The notes below the pieces were generated by a model. The model ran no database searches and was not told where the DNA came from. It worked only from the letters and a program-made list of their open reading frames with translations. Below are positions 9,137-20,512 of a stretch of DNA of 64,000 nt, one piece after another. This stretch comes from Chitinivorax sp. PXF-14 (GTDB taxonomy: Bacteria > Pseudomonadota > Gammaproteobacteria > Burkholderiales > SCOH01). Numbering within the stretch: the stretch's first letter is position 1; every line of letters starts with the position of its first letter. The DNA lies in the NCBI RefSeq assembly GCF_040812015.1, contig NZ_JBFNXJ010000005.1, positions 186,001-250,000 on the forward strand, read 5' to 3'. Position numbers and translations under genes: made by a program.

Positions 9137-9167
9137 CCTGCCTTCAAGTGCTCAGTTCATGCAGCAC

Positions 9168-10571
<1,404 letters not shown>

Positions 10572-10997
10572 TTAACCCTCGATATTAGGTGGCCACTTGC
10601 TGGTGTTGATTTCCGAGGTGTACTTCAGGAACGCAACCAGATCGTCAAGCTGGGCATCAGTCAGATGAAACTGCGGCATCTGACGGCGTCCCGGCGCGCC
10701 GGTCGGTTGCGCCTTGATCCAGGCCTTGATGAAGTCCGGCCCACGGCGTACGTAGACGTTACCGAGTTCGGGTGCGAAATAAGCGCCCTCGCCCAGCAGC
10801 GTGTGACAGCCGATGCAATCATGTGTCTCCCAGACTTTCTTACCGCGCGCCACTTGCTCAGTCAGATTCTGACTATTGTCGCGCTTGGGCAGGGTTGCAT
10901 TGGTGTCGAACGTCAACGCGACGAACAACAGAAAGAAAAACATCGAACCGCCATAAAAAATATTGCGGGCGGTCGACTTCGTGAATGTCCCGCTCAT
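10572..10997 (-). CDS. norC: Nitric oxide reductase cytochrome c subunit NorC
   Basis: 141 residues: one N-terminal membrane anchor (about residues 14-30) followed by a periplasmic monoheme domain with CIGCH (Cys61, Cys64, His65) and a likely axial Met107 in RRQMPQF. NorC accepts electrons from periplasmic cytochromes or cupredoxins and passes them to NorB. A strong ribosome site (AAGGGGG) lies upstream of the ATG. It is the promoter-proximal gene of the nor locus, divergent from nirS. Confidence 0.97.
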   Translation of the reverse strand: MSGTFTKSTARNIFYGGSMFFFLLFVALTFDTNATLPKRDNSQNLTEQVARGKKVWETHDCIGCHTLLGEGAYFAPELGNVYVRRGPDFIKAWIKAQPTGAPGRRQMPQFHLTDAQLDDLVAFLKYTSEINTSKWPPNIEG

Positions 10998-11056
10998 GTA
11001 TACCCCCTTATGCGAATTTGCAGGCTGACTTTACGAAACCCGCGCCACTACGCTCA

Positions 11057-11070
11057 TTGACTCAGGTCAA
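11057..11070. promoter_or_regulatory. FNR/DNR/NNR-type palindrome, norC side
   Basis: TTGACTCAGGTCAA is a perfect TTGAC-N4-GTCAA palindrome fitting the TTG-N8-CAA consensus of NO- and oxygen-responsive CRP/FNR regulators. Its centre is 66 bases from the norC start codon. On the minus strand a TAAAGT -10-like hexamer at about 11028-11033 falls where a class II activator at -41.5 would place it. NO-dependent activation of norCB is inferred. Confidence 0.75.
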
Positions 11071-11152
11071 GTGAATACTAGACATTGTAAAAGCTTAGGG
11101 TCTGTACTACCAAATATCTAGTTCTTCCGCTGGTTCGCGTTTCGACAAACCT

Positions 11153-12974
<1,822 letters not shown>

Positions 12975-13072
12975 TGATCTGGATTTGCGCCGGATCAAGG
13001 TCTGGCGGGCCCATCAGCGCTAAGCTGGGCGGGCCTGTCAGACTGATAACTAACTTAACTCGGGAGAAAACC

Positions 13073-13405
13073 ATGTTGATTCGTTCCCTACTCGCCGTCG
13101 CCGGTGTCGCCTGTCTGTGGATGGCCTCGCCCGCCCAGGCTGCGGTCGATGCCGCCAAGGCACAAGAGCTGCTGACCAAGAGTGGCTGCGTCGCCTGCCA
13201 CGCCAAGGACAAGAAGCTCGTCGGCCCGGCCTTCCAGGAAATTGCCAAGAAGTACAAGGGCAATGCCGGAGCTGAAGCGCAGCTGATCAAGAAGGTCATG
13301 GAAGGTGGCTCGGGCAACTGGGGTGCCATCCCCATGCCGCCCAACAAGGGCAAGGCCTCCGACGCTGACTTCAAGGTCATGGTCGAGTACGTACTGGCTC
13401 AATAA
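13073..13405 (+). CDS. nirM: Cytochrome c551 NirM
   Basis: 110 residues with a signal peptide ending near AQAA and a small class I cytochrome c: CVACH (Cys39, Cys42, His43) and axial Met88 in the WGAIPMPP loop typical of c551/c8. It donates electrons to NirS in the periplasm. The start is the ATG at 13073 preceded by GGGAGA; the frame is open upstream to nirS but that part is not protein-like. It lies about 100 bases after nirS. Confidence 0.93.
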   Translation: MLIRSLLAVAGVACLWMASPAQAAVDAAKAQELLTKSGCVACHAKDKKLVGPAFQEIAKKYKGNAGAEAQLIKKVMEGGSGNWGAIPMPPNKGKASDADFKVMVEYVLAQ

Positions 13406-13417
13406 GGGCTGACCGTC

Positions 13418-13780
13418 ATGACCCTGTCGCCGCGGCCGACATCCCTCCTCCTCGGTCTCGTCGCGGCGACCTGGTTCACAGCGGCTATCGCGGCTCCACC
13501 CGAGCCGGCACGCCAACAGGCGCTGCTGCACCTGCTACATCAGGACTGCGGCGCCTGTCACGGCATGCAACTGAAAGGCGGGCTAGGCCCCGCACTGACG
13601 CCGGACGCTCTCGCCGGCAAACCCGTCGACAGCCTGATCGCGACCGTGCTGTACGGCCGACCAGGTACTGCCATGCCGCCATGGAAGCCGTTCATGAATG
13701 AAACAGAAGCGGCCTGGCTGATCCACTGGATAACTCAAGATGCGCCTACTGCCCCACCTGCTGGCGCCCCTGGCCGCTAG
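13418..13780 (+). CDS. nirC: Cytochrome c55x NirC
   Basis: 120 residues, signal peptide, and one heme site CGACH (Cys44, Cys47, His48) with a TAMPPW methionine loop. NirC is a periplasmic monoheme cytochrome of nir operons that can pass electrons to NirS and may serve heme d1 maturation. The 3' end overlaps nirF by 41 bases, which is unusually long but both frames are well conserved in character. Confidence 0.88.
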   Translation: MTLSPRPTSLLLGLVAATWFTAAIAAPPEPARQQALLHLLHQDCGACHGMQLKGGLGPALTPDALAGKPVDSLIATVLYGRPGTAMPPWKPFMNETEAAWLIHWITQDAPTAPPAGAPGR

Positions 13781-14918
13781 CCTGCTGCTCGGCGCCTGCG
13801 CCACCCCTCCCGCCGTGAATGCGACCGGCGACCTGGGCGTGGTGATCGAACGCGCGTCGGGCTCCGTCCAGATCGTCGAACGTGCCCCGCACCGCGTATT
13901 GAGCCGTGTCGAAGGACTCGGCGATCTGTCGCATGCCTCGCTGGTGTTTTCGCGCGATGCGCGCTTCGCCTATGTGTTCGGCCGCGACGGCGCGCTGACC
14001 AAGGTCGATCTGCTCGAACAGCGCATCGTCAAGCGCTCGCTGCAGGCCGGCAACAGCATCGGCGGCGCCATCTCGCAGGATGGCAAGCTGGTGGTGGCAC
14101 AAAACTACACGCCGGGCGGCATCAAGGTGTTCGACGCCGATACGCTCGCCCAGCTCGCCGACATCCCCGCCGTCGATCGCGACGGCAAGCCGTCCAAGGT
14201 CGTCGGCCTCGCAGACCTGCCCGGCAACCGCTTCGCCTACGCGCTGTTCGAAGCCGGTGAAATCTGGGTGGTGGACCTCGCCGACCCAGCCAAACCCGCC
14301 ATCGCCAAGTATCCCGCCGGCCAGCAGCCCTACGATGGGCTGGTCAGCCCCGAAGGCCGCTACTACCTCGCTGGCCTGTTCGGCGAGGATGGCATCGCGC
14401 TGCTCGACACCTGGCACCCCGAGCAGGGCGTGAAGCGCATCCTGCCCGGCTACGGCCGCGGCGAGGAAAAGCTGCCCGTCTACAAGATGCCCCACCTGCG
14501 CGGCTGGGCCATGACCGCCGACCGCGTCTTCCTGCCTGCCATCGGCCACCACGAGGTGCTGGTAGCCGATAAGCGCGACTGGCGCGAGATCGGCCGGGTC
14601 AAGCTGCTCGGCCAGCCGGTGTTCGCAATGGTCGAGCCCTCGCACCGCCGGGTATGGGTCAATTTCGCCTTCCCCGACAACGACAAGGTGCAGGTGGTCG
14701 ATACCGAAACGCTGCAGGTGATCGCTACGCTGAAGCCCGGCAAGGCCATCCTGCACATGGAATTCTCCGCGCGCGGCGACGAGGTGTGGCTGTCGGCGCG
14801 CGACAGCGACGAGGTGGCGGTGTTCGATACGCGCACCCTGCGCGAGACCGCGCGCTTCCCGTCCAAGAGCCCGTCGGGCATCTTCTTCGCATGGCGCGCC
14901 AACCGGATCGGGATGTGA
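13740..14918 (+). CDS. nirF: Heme d1 biosynthesis lipoprotein NirF
   Basis: 392 residues forming a d1-like propeller without the cytochrome c domain. A lipobox LLGAC at residues 16-20 suggests a periplasmic, membrane-tethered lipoprotein, as for other NirF proteins. NirF is a late heme d1 pathway enzyme (conversion of the tetrapyrrole to dihydro-heme d1). Start ATG is inside nirC; the stop is 2 bases before nirDL. Confidence 0.92.
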   Translation: MRLLPHLLAPLAASLLLGACATPPAVNATGDLGVVIERASGSVQIVERAPHRVLSRVEGLGDLSHASLVFSRDARFAYVFGRDGALTKVDLLEQRIVKRSLQAGNSIGGAISQDGKLVVAQNYTPGGIKVFDADTLAQLADIPAVDRDGKPSKVVGLADLPGNRFAYALFEAGEIWVVDLADPAKPAIAKYPAGQQPYDGLVSPEGRYYLAGLFGEDGIALLDTWHPEQGVKRILPGYGRGEEKLPVYKMPHLRGWAMTADRVFLPAIGHHEVLVADKRDWREIGRVKLLGQPVFAMVEPSHRRVWVNFAFPDNDKVQVVDTETLQVIATLKPGKAILHMEFSARGDEVWLSARDSDEVAVFDTRTLRETARFPSKSPSGIFFAWRANRIGM

Positions 14919-14920
14919 TC

Positions 14921-15910
14921 ATGGACAGCCTGCTCGATACCCCGCATGCAACCGCCACCGGCTGGCGCTTTGAATTGCTCAACGGCTTCCAGCGCGATTT
15001 TCCGCTCGATGCCCGGCCCTACCGTGTAATCGCCGAACGGCTCGGCCTCGACGAGGCATGCGTGCTCGACACGCTTGACGAATGGCAGCGCGAGGGCGTG
15101 GTGAGCCGCGTCGGCGCGGTGTTCCGTCCCAATACCGTGGGCCGCTCGACGCTTGCTGCGCTGGCGGTGCCGCCCGAGCGGCTGCAGGCCGTGGCGGCAC
15201 AGGTGTCCGCCTGGCCTCAGGTCAACCACAACTACGAGCGCGAACACGGCTACAACCTGTGGTTCGTGGTCGCCGCCAACAGCCAGCGCGAGCTCAATAC
15301 CACGCTGCGGCATATCCGCGAGCAGACCGGGCTGACGCCGTTGTCGCTACCGCTGGTGCGCGATTACCACATCGACCTCGGCTTCGACCTGCGCCACGGC
15401 AGGGCGCCACGCGCCGCGATGCCCCGCATCCAGATCGACCCGACGCCGCTGCAGCGCCTGCTGCTGGCCGAACTGCACAAGGGCCTGCCGCTGGTGCAGA
15501 CGCCCTACCGCCACTTGGCCTTTGCCACCGGCCAGAGCGAAGCCTTCATCCTCGGCCAGCTCGACGCCTGGCAGCGCATGGGCGTGATCCGCCGCATGGG
15601 CTTGGTGCTGCGTCACCGCGAGCTCGGCTACACCGCCAACGCCATGGCCGTATGGGACGTGCCGGACGAACAGGTGGACGAGGTCGGCGCCCGTCTCTCC
15701 ACGCAGCCCGGCGTCACGCTCTGCTACCGGCGCCGGCGCAGCCTGCCGGACTGGCGCTACAACCTGTTCTGCATGGTGCACGGGCAGGATCGCGAACGCG
15801 TGTCGGGGTTGATCGACGAGCTGAGCCGTCGCCTGGGCCTCGGTGAGCACGCTCATGCCGTGCTGTTCAGCCGCCAGCGCTTCAAGCAATGCGGGGCCCG
15901 CTATGGCTGA
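14921..15910 (+). CDS. nirDL: Fused siroheme decarboxylase subunits NirD-NirL
   Basis: 329 residues made of two AsnC/Lrp-like halves. The first (about 15-160) has the HNYEREHGYNLWFVV signature shared with NirG; the second (about 168-320) has CYRRRRSLPDWRYNLF shared with NirH. NirD, L, G and H decarboxylate siroheme to didecarboxysiroheme in heme d1 synthesis; a fused NirDL is known from Paracoccus. Despite the Lrp-like helix-turn-helix regions it is an enzyme, not a transcription factor. Its end overlaps the nirG start by 8 bases. Confidence 0.92.
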   Translation: MDSLLDTPHATATGWRFELLNGFQRDFPLDARPYRVIAERLGLDEACVLDTLDEWQREGVVSRVGAVFRPNTVGRSTLAALAVPPERLQAVAAQVSAWPQVNHNYEREHGYNLWFVVAANSQRELNTTLRHIREQTGLTPLSLPLVRDYHIDLGFDLRHGRAPRAAMPRIQIDPTPLQRLLLAELHKGLPLVQTPYRHLAFATGQSEAFILGQLDAWQRMGVIRRMGLVLRHRELGYTANAMAVWDVPDEQVDEVGARLSTQPGVTLCYRRRRSLPDWRYNLFCMVHGQDRERVSGLIDELSRRLGLGEHAHAVLFSRQRFKQCGARYG

Positions 15911-16361
15911 GCGGCGTTTCGACGATATCGACGCGAGGCTGATCAACCGCCTGCAACTGGGCCTGCCGATCTGCGCCACGCCCTATGCCGAGGTCGCCAC
16001 CGAACTTGGCATGAGCGAAGCGGCGCTACTGGCGCGCCTGCAACGCCTGCTCGACGACGGCGTATTGAGCCGCGTCGGCCCGATGTACCAGATCGAGCGC
16101 ATGGGCGGCCGCTTCTGCCTTGCCGCCATCAGCGTGCCACGCGAGCGCTTCGACGAAGTGAGCGCCATCGTCAATGCATTCCCCGAAGTCGCGCACAACT
16201 ACGAGCGCGAACATCGACTCAATATGTGGTTCGTCGTCGCCACCACCACGGCTGACGCCACAAGCGCCACACTAGAGCGGATAGAAGCCGCCACTGGCCT
16301 GCATGTCTATGCCATGCCAAAGGAGAAGGAGTTCTTCGTCAATCTCTATCTCCCCGCCTGA
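15903..16361 (+). CDS. nirG: Siroheme decarboxylase subunit NirG
   Basis: 152 residues, AsnC/Lrp-like fold, with AHNYEREHRLNMWFVV, the NirD/NirG-type signature. It is expected to pair with an L/H-type subunit to decarboxylate siroheme. The ATG at 15903 sits inside the end of nirDL (CTATGGCTGA). Sixteen bases separate it from the PilJ-domain gene. Confidence 0.9.
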   Translation: MAERRFDDIDARLINRLQLGLPICATPYAEVATELGMSEAALLARLQRLLDDGVLSRVGPMYQIERMGGRFCLAAISVPRERFDEVSAIVNAFPEVAHNYEREHRLNMWFVVATTTADATSATLERIEAATGLHVYAMPKEKEFFVNLYLPA

Positions 16362-16377
16362 CGGGACGGAAACCACC

Positions 16378-17160
16378 ATGAAAACCAGTCCACGCCTTGC
16401 CCGCCTCCTTCTCGCCACCTGCGCCACCCTGCTGGCCGGCAGCGTGCTCGCCGCCGACATCGCCTACCCGCAACTGATCAACAAGTCCGGCCGCCAGCGC
16501 ATGCTGTCGCAGCGCATCGCCAAGGCCTATCTGCAGATGGGTGCGAACGTGCAGCCCGAGCAGGGCCGCCAGTTGCTCAGCGAGTCGGTCAAGCTGTTCG
16601 ACCAGCAGCTGGCCGAACTCAAGCAGGCCAACCTGCCAAGCGACGTGCAAAACGCGGTGAAGCGCGAAGAACAGCAATGGGCGAGCTTTCGCGAGCTGGC
16701 CACAGGCCCGGTCAACCAGGCCACCGCCAGCAAGCTGATCAACCAGAGCGATGCGCTGCTGGGCGCCGCCAACGACGTGACGATGGCGCTGCAGGACAGC
16801 TGGGGCCAGACCACCGGCCGCGCCGTGAACCTGGCCGGGCGCCAGCGCATGCTGTCGCAGCGTCTGTCGAAATACTACCTGGCCAAGCAGTGGAACGTGG
16901 CGCCGGCCGACAGCGACAAGGCCATGCAGGAAGCGCGCAGCGAATTCGTGCGCAATCAGCGCCAGCTCAGCGCGCAGCCGGAGCTCAACGCCCAGTTGCG
17001 GCAGCAGCTCGAGTTGGCGCAGACGCAATGGGTATTCCTCGACACCGCGCTGCAGCAGCCGCGCAGTACCAGCAACGCGCAGAACGTCGCGAGCAGCAGC
17101 GAGCGCATCCTCGAAGTGCTCGACGACGTCGTCAGCCGCATCGAAAAGAACCGCCCATGA
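16378..17160 (+). CDS. Periplasmic protein with two PilJ-N-type sensor repeats
   Basis: 260 residues with a signal peptide ending ...GSVLAAD and no membrane anchor or signalling domain after it. Two copies of a GRQRMLSQR box (near residues 40-48 and 157-165), each followed by a helix (IAKAYLQM, LSKYYLAK), identify two PilJ-N/type IV pilus MCP N-terminal four-helix repeats. In NarX/NarQ and PilJ-like receptors a similar box starts the ligand-binding helix, which in NarX binds nitrate or nitrite. Here it is a free periplasmic protein inside the heme d1 operon; its stop overlaps the nirH start (ATGA). A nitrite/nitrate-binding role is inference. Confidence 0.85.
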   Translation: MKTSPRLARLLLATCATLLAGSVLAADIAYPQLINKSGRQRMLSQRIAKAYLQMGANVQPEQGRQLLSESVKLFDQQLAELKQANLPSDVQNAVKREEQQWASFRELATGPVNQATASKLINQSDALLGAANDVTMALQDSWGQTTGRAVNLAGRQRMLSQRLSKYYLAKQWNVAPADSDKAMQEARSEFVRNQRQLSAQPELNAQLRQQLELAQTQWVFLDTALQQPRSTSNAQNVASSSERILEVLDDVVSRIEKNRP

Positions 17161-17642
17161 GCCACGCGCCCGACGATCTCGATCTGCAGCTGATCCGCCA
17201 TACCCAGGGCGGCCTGCCGCTGGTCGCCCGGCCTTACGCGCAGATCGCCACACAACTGGGCATCAGCGAGGAGGCCGTGATCGAACGGCTCGCGGCCATG
17301 CAGGCGCGCGGCGCGATCCGCCGCGTCGCCGCAGTACCCAACCACTACGCGCTCGGCTATCGCCACAACGGCATGACGGTGTGGGATGTCGACGATGCGC
17401 TGATCGACGAGCTCGGCCAGCGTATCGGCGAGCTGCCCTTCGTCAGCCACTGCTACCGCCGCCCGCGCCACCTGCCCGACTGGCGCTACAACCTGTTCGC
17501 GATGGTGCACGGCAGGCAGCGCGACGATACCGAGCGGCAGATCGCCGAGATCGCCGCCGTGCTCGGCGACGCCTGCCGCGCCCATGACGTGCTGTACAGC
17601 ACGCGCATCCTGAAAAAAACCGGCCTACGCCTACCGGAATAA
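17157..17642 (+). CDS. nirH: Siroheme decarboxylase subunit NirH
   Basis: 161 residues of AsnC/Lrp-like fold with SHCYRRPRHLPDWRYNLFAMVHG split over residues about 98-120, the NirL/NirH-type signature. Together with NirG and NirDL it completes the siroheme decarboxylase set. The start overlaps the PilJ-N gene stop by 4 bases; nirJ follows after 13 bases with a GGAG site. Confidence 0.9.
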   Translation: MSHAPDDLDLQLIRHTQGGLPLVARPYAQIATQLGISEEAVIERLAAMQARGAIRRVAAVPNHYALGYRHNGMTVWDVDDALIDELGQRIGELPFVSHCYRRPRHLPDWRYNLFAMVHGRQRDDTERQIAEIAAVLGDACRAHDVLYSTRILKKTGLRLPE

Positions 17643-17655
17643 TCGGAGTAAGACC

Positions 17656-18858
17656 ATGTTCCGCATCAGCCAATACATGCAGGAAGTGCTCCAGCCCACC
17701 CCGCTCGCCCCCAAGCGCAATCCGCCCGGCCCCGTGGTGATCTGGAACCTGATCCGTCGCTGCAACCTGACCTGCAAGCACTGCTACTCGATCTCGGCGG
17801 ACAAGGACTTCGCCGGCGAGCTGTCGACCGACGAGGTCTACACGGTGATGGATGACCTCAAGCGCTTCCGCGTGCCGGTGCTGATCCTGTCTGGCGGCGA
17901 GCCGCTGTTGCGGCCGGACATCTTCGACATCGCCCACCGCGCCAAGCAGATGGGCTTCTACGTCGGCCTGTCGAGCAACGGCACGCTGATCACCGAAGAC
18001 AATATCGAGCAGATCGCCAAGGTCGGCTTCGACTATGTCGGCGTCAGCCTCGACGGCATCGGCGCCACGCACGACAAGTTCCGCCGCAAGGAAGGCGCCT
18101 TCGACGCCTCGATGCACGGCATCAAGTTGTGCAAGGAACGCGGCATCAAGGTCGGCATCCGCTTCACCATGACGCAGGACAACGCGCCGGAGCTGCCGCT
18201 GCTGCTGGAGCTGATGGAACGCGAGGGCATCGACAAGTTCTACTTCTCCCACCTCAACTACGCCGGCCGCGGCAACAAGCACCGCGGCGACGACGTGATG
18301 CACCAGACCACGCGCTGGGCGATGGACCTGCTGTTCGAGACAGCCTGGAAAGATGCCCAGACGGGCCGCCACCGCGAGTTCGTCACCGGCAACAACGATG
18401 CCGACGGCGTCTACCTGCTGCAATGGGTACGTGAACGCTTTCCCGAGCGCGAAGCCCAGCTGCGCGCCAAGCTCGCGCAATGGGGCGGCAACTCGTCGGG
18501 CGTCAACATCTCGAACATCGACAACCTCGGTAATGTCCACCCTGACACGATGTGGTGGCACCACAACCTCGGCAACGTGCGCGAACGGCCGTTTTCAGAA
18601 ATCTGGGCAGATACCTCCGAGCCGCTGATGGCCGGCCTCAAGGCTACGCCACGCATCGTCAAGGGCCGCTGCGGCGAATGCCAGTATTTCGACATCTGTG
18701 GCGGCAACACCCGTGTCCGCGCCTGGCAGGTATCGGGCGACCCGTGGCAGGAAGACCCGGCCTGCTACCTGTCGGATGCCGAGCTCGGCATCGAAGGCGA
18801 ACGCGAACGGCTGGCAACGACAGCCTGGGTGCCGATCAAGAAGGTGAGCCATGCTTGA
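17656..18858 (+). CDS. nirJ: Radical SAM heme d1 synthase NirJ
   Basis: 400 residues. The radical SAM cluster motif CNLTCKHC is at residues 36-43, SGGEPLLR follows, and a C-terminal SPASM-like cysteine set includes CGECQYFDICGGN. NirJ removes two propionate side chains and introduces the oxo groups on didecarboxysiroheme. Length is normal. The stop overlaps the nirN start by 8 bases. Confidence 0.95.
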   Translation: MFRISQYMQEVLQPTPLAPKRNPPGPVVIWNLIRRCNLTCKHCYSISADKDFAGELSTDEVYTVMDDLKRFRVPVLILSGGEPLLRPDIFDIAHRAKQMGFYVGLSSNGTLITEDNIEQIAKVGFDYVGVSLDGIGATHDKFRRKEGAFDASMHGIKLCKERGIKVGIRFTMTQDNAPELPLLLELMEREGIDKFYFSHLNYAGRGNKHRGDDVMHQTTRWAMDLLFETAWKDAQTGRHREFVTGNNDADGVYLLQWVRERFPEREAQLRAKLAQWGGNSSGVNISNIDNLGNVHPDTMWWHHNLGNVRERPFSEIWADTSEPLMAGLKATPRIVKGRCGECQYFDICGGNTRVRAWQVSGDPWQEDPACYLSDAELGIEGERERLATTAWVPIKKVSHA

Positions 18859-20443
18859 CTGGTTGGAAAGAAATAGCCCGGCTGCGGGCCGCAACCCCGC
18901 CCTGAACCTGCTGCGCGCTGCGCTCCTCACAACAGCCGCCAGCCTCGCCACACCAGCGCTGGCAGCCTCCCCCGCCGAGCTCTACCAGCAAAACTGCCTC
19001 GCCTGCCACGGCGCATCGCGCACCGGCGCCATGGGCCCGGCCCTGCTGCCGCAAAGCCTGGAGCGCCTGAAGAAGGCCGATGCGCTTGCCACCGTGACTC
19101 AGGGCCGCGCCGCCACGCAGATGCCGGCCTTCCAGGACAAGCTCTCGGCCGACGACATCAAGGCGCTGGTCGACTACCTCTACACCGCACCGGAGCAGCC
19201 ACCGAGCTGGCAGGACAGCGACATCACCGCCTCGCGCATCGAATACGTCAAGCCCGGCGCCCTGCCCGCCAAGCCCGTGTTCAAGGCTGATCCGAAAAAC
19301 CTGTTCGTCGTCGTCGAAGGCGGCGACCACCACGCCTCCATCCTCGATGGCGACAAGCTCGAACCGATCTACCGCTTCGCCACGCGCTATGCATTGCACG
19401 GCGGCCCCAAGTTCACGCCGGATGGCCGCTATGTCTACTTCGCCTCGCGCGACGGCTGGATCAGCAAGTTCGACATCTGGAACCTGAAGCTGGTGGCCGA
19501 AGTCCGCGCCGGGCTCAACACGCGCAACATCGCCGTGTCCGGCGACGGGAAATACGTGCTGGCCGGCAACTACCTGCCGCAGACACTGGCGCTGTTCGAC
19601 GCCGATCTCAAGCTGCTGCGCAGCTACCAGGTCGCAAGCGAATCCGGCAAGCCCTCGCGCGTCTCCGCCGTCTACGACGCCGCACCGCGCAAGAGCTTCG
19701 TCGTTGCGCTCAAGGACCTGCCAGAGGTGTGGGAGATCCCCTACGACAAGGAGGCCCCGCCCACCTACAAGGGCTATGTGCACGACTACAAGATGGGCGA
19801 GGCGCTGGCCCTGCCCGGCCAGTTCACGCCCAAGGTGATCGAGCTCGACACCGTGCTCGACGATTTCTTCTTCGACCAAAGCTACAGCCACCTGATCGGC
19901 GCCTCGCGCGAAGGCCGCGCCCAGGTCGTCAACCTCGACATCCGCCGCAAGATCGCCGACCTCGACCTCGCAGGCATGCCACACCTGGGCTCGGGCATCA
20001 CCTGGGAGTGGCAGGGCAAGCCCGTGCTCGCCTCGCCCAACCTGAAGGACGGCACCGTCAGCATCATCGACATGACGACGTGGAAGACCGTCAAGCAGAT
20101 CAAGACCAACGGCCCCGGCTTCTTCATGCGCAGCCACGAAAACACCCCCTACGCCTGGGTGGACAGCATGATGGGCGTGAAGAAGGACACGCTGCAGATC
20201 ATCGACAAGCAGAAGCTCGAAGTCGTCGGCGAAGTCCGCCCCGAGCCGGGCAAGACGCTCGCCCACATCGAGTTCACGCGCGACGGCAAGTACGCGCTGG
20301 CGAGCCTGTGGGAGATGGACGGCGCGATCATCGTGTTCGACGCCGCAACGTGGAAGGAAGTGAAACGCCTGCCGATGAGCAAGCCGGTGGGTAAGTACAA
20401 CGTCTACAACAAGACCACGCGATCGGCCGGCACGAGCCACTGA
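18851..20443 (+). CDS. nirN: NirN, c/d1-type dihydro-heme d1 dehydrogenase
   Basis: 530 residues: an N-terminal signal/anchor region ending around ALAAS, a cytochrome c domain with CLACH (Cys49, Cys52, His53), and a d1-type propeller similar to NirS but without the NirS distal histidine segments. NirN oxidises dihydro-heme d1 to heme d1 and hands it to NirS. It is the last gene of the operon, 22 bases before a terminator. It was separated from NirS by the much lower similarity and by its place behind nirJ. Confidence 0.9.
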   Translation: MLDWLERNSPAAGRNPALNLLRAALLTTAASLATPALAASPAELYQQNCLACHGASRTGAMGPALLPQSLERLKKADALATVTQGRAATQMPAFQDKLSADDIKALVDYLYTAPEQPPSWQDSDITASRIEYVKPGALPAKPVFKADPKNLFVVVEGGDHHASILDGDKLEPIYRFATRYALHGGPKFTPDGRYVYFASRDGWISKFDIWNLKLVAEVRAGLNTRNIAVSGDGKYVLAGNYLPQTLALFDADLKLLRSYQVASESGKPSRVSAVYDAAPRKSFVVALKDLPEVWEIPYDKEAPPTYKGYVHDYKMGEALALPGQFTPKVIELDTVLDDFFFDQSYSHLIGASREGRAQVVNLDIRRKIADLDLAGMPHLGSGITWEWQGKPVLASPNLKDGTVSIIDMTTWKTVKQIKTNGPGFFMRSHENTPYAWVDSMMGVKKDTLQIIDKQKLEVVGEVRPEPGKTLAHIEFTRDGKYALASLWEMDGAIIVFDAATWKEVKRLPMSKPVGKYNVYNKTTRSAGTSH

Positions 20444-20464
20444 GCCAGTGTCGCCGCAAGCCAG

Positions 20465-20497
20465 CAGGCCGCCCATCGGGCGGCCTGTCGTTCTTTC
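20465..20497 (+). terminator. Rho-independent terminator of the nir operon
   Basis: A perfect 10-bp stem CAGGCCGCCC / GGGCGGCCTG with an ATC loop, followed by TCGTTCTTTC. It lies 21 bases after nirN and before the convergent phospholipase gene, whose stop is 26 bases further on. Confidence 0.88.
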
Positions 20498-20512
20498 AAG
20501 GTACAGCGGGCA

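Noticed and set aside
14921-17642. Reading nirDL, nirG and nirH as Lrp/AsnC transcription regulators
   Set aside because: They share the fold, but sit in a heme d1 operon and carry the siroheme decarboxylase signatures HNYERE and PDWRYNLF.
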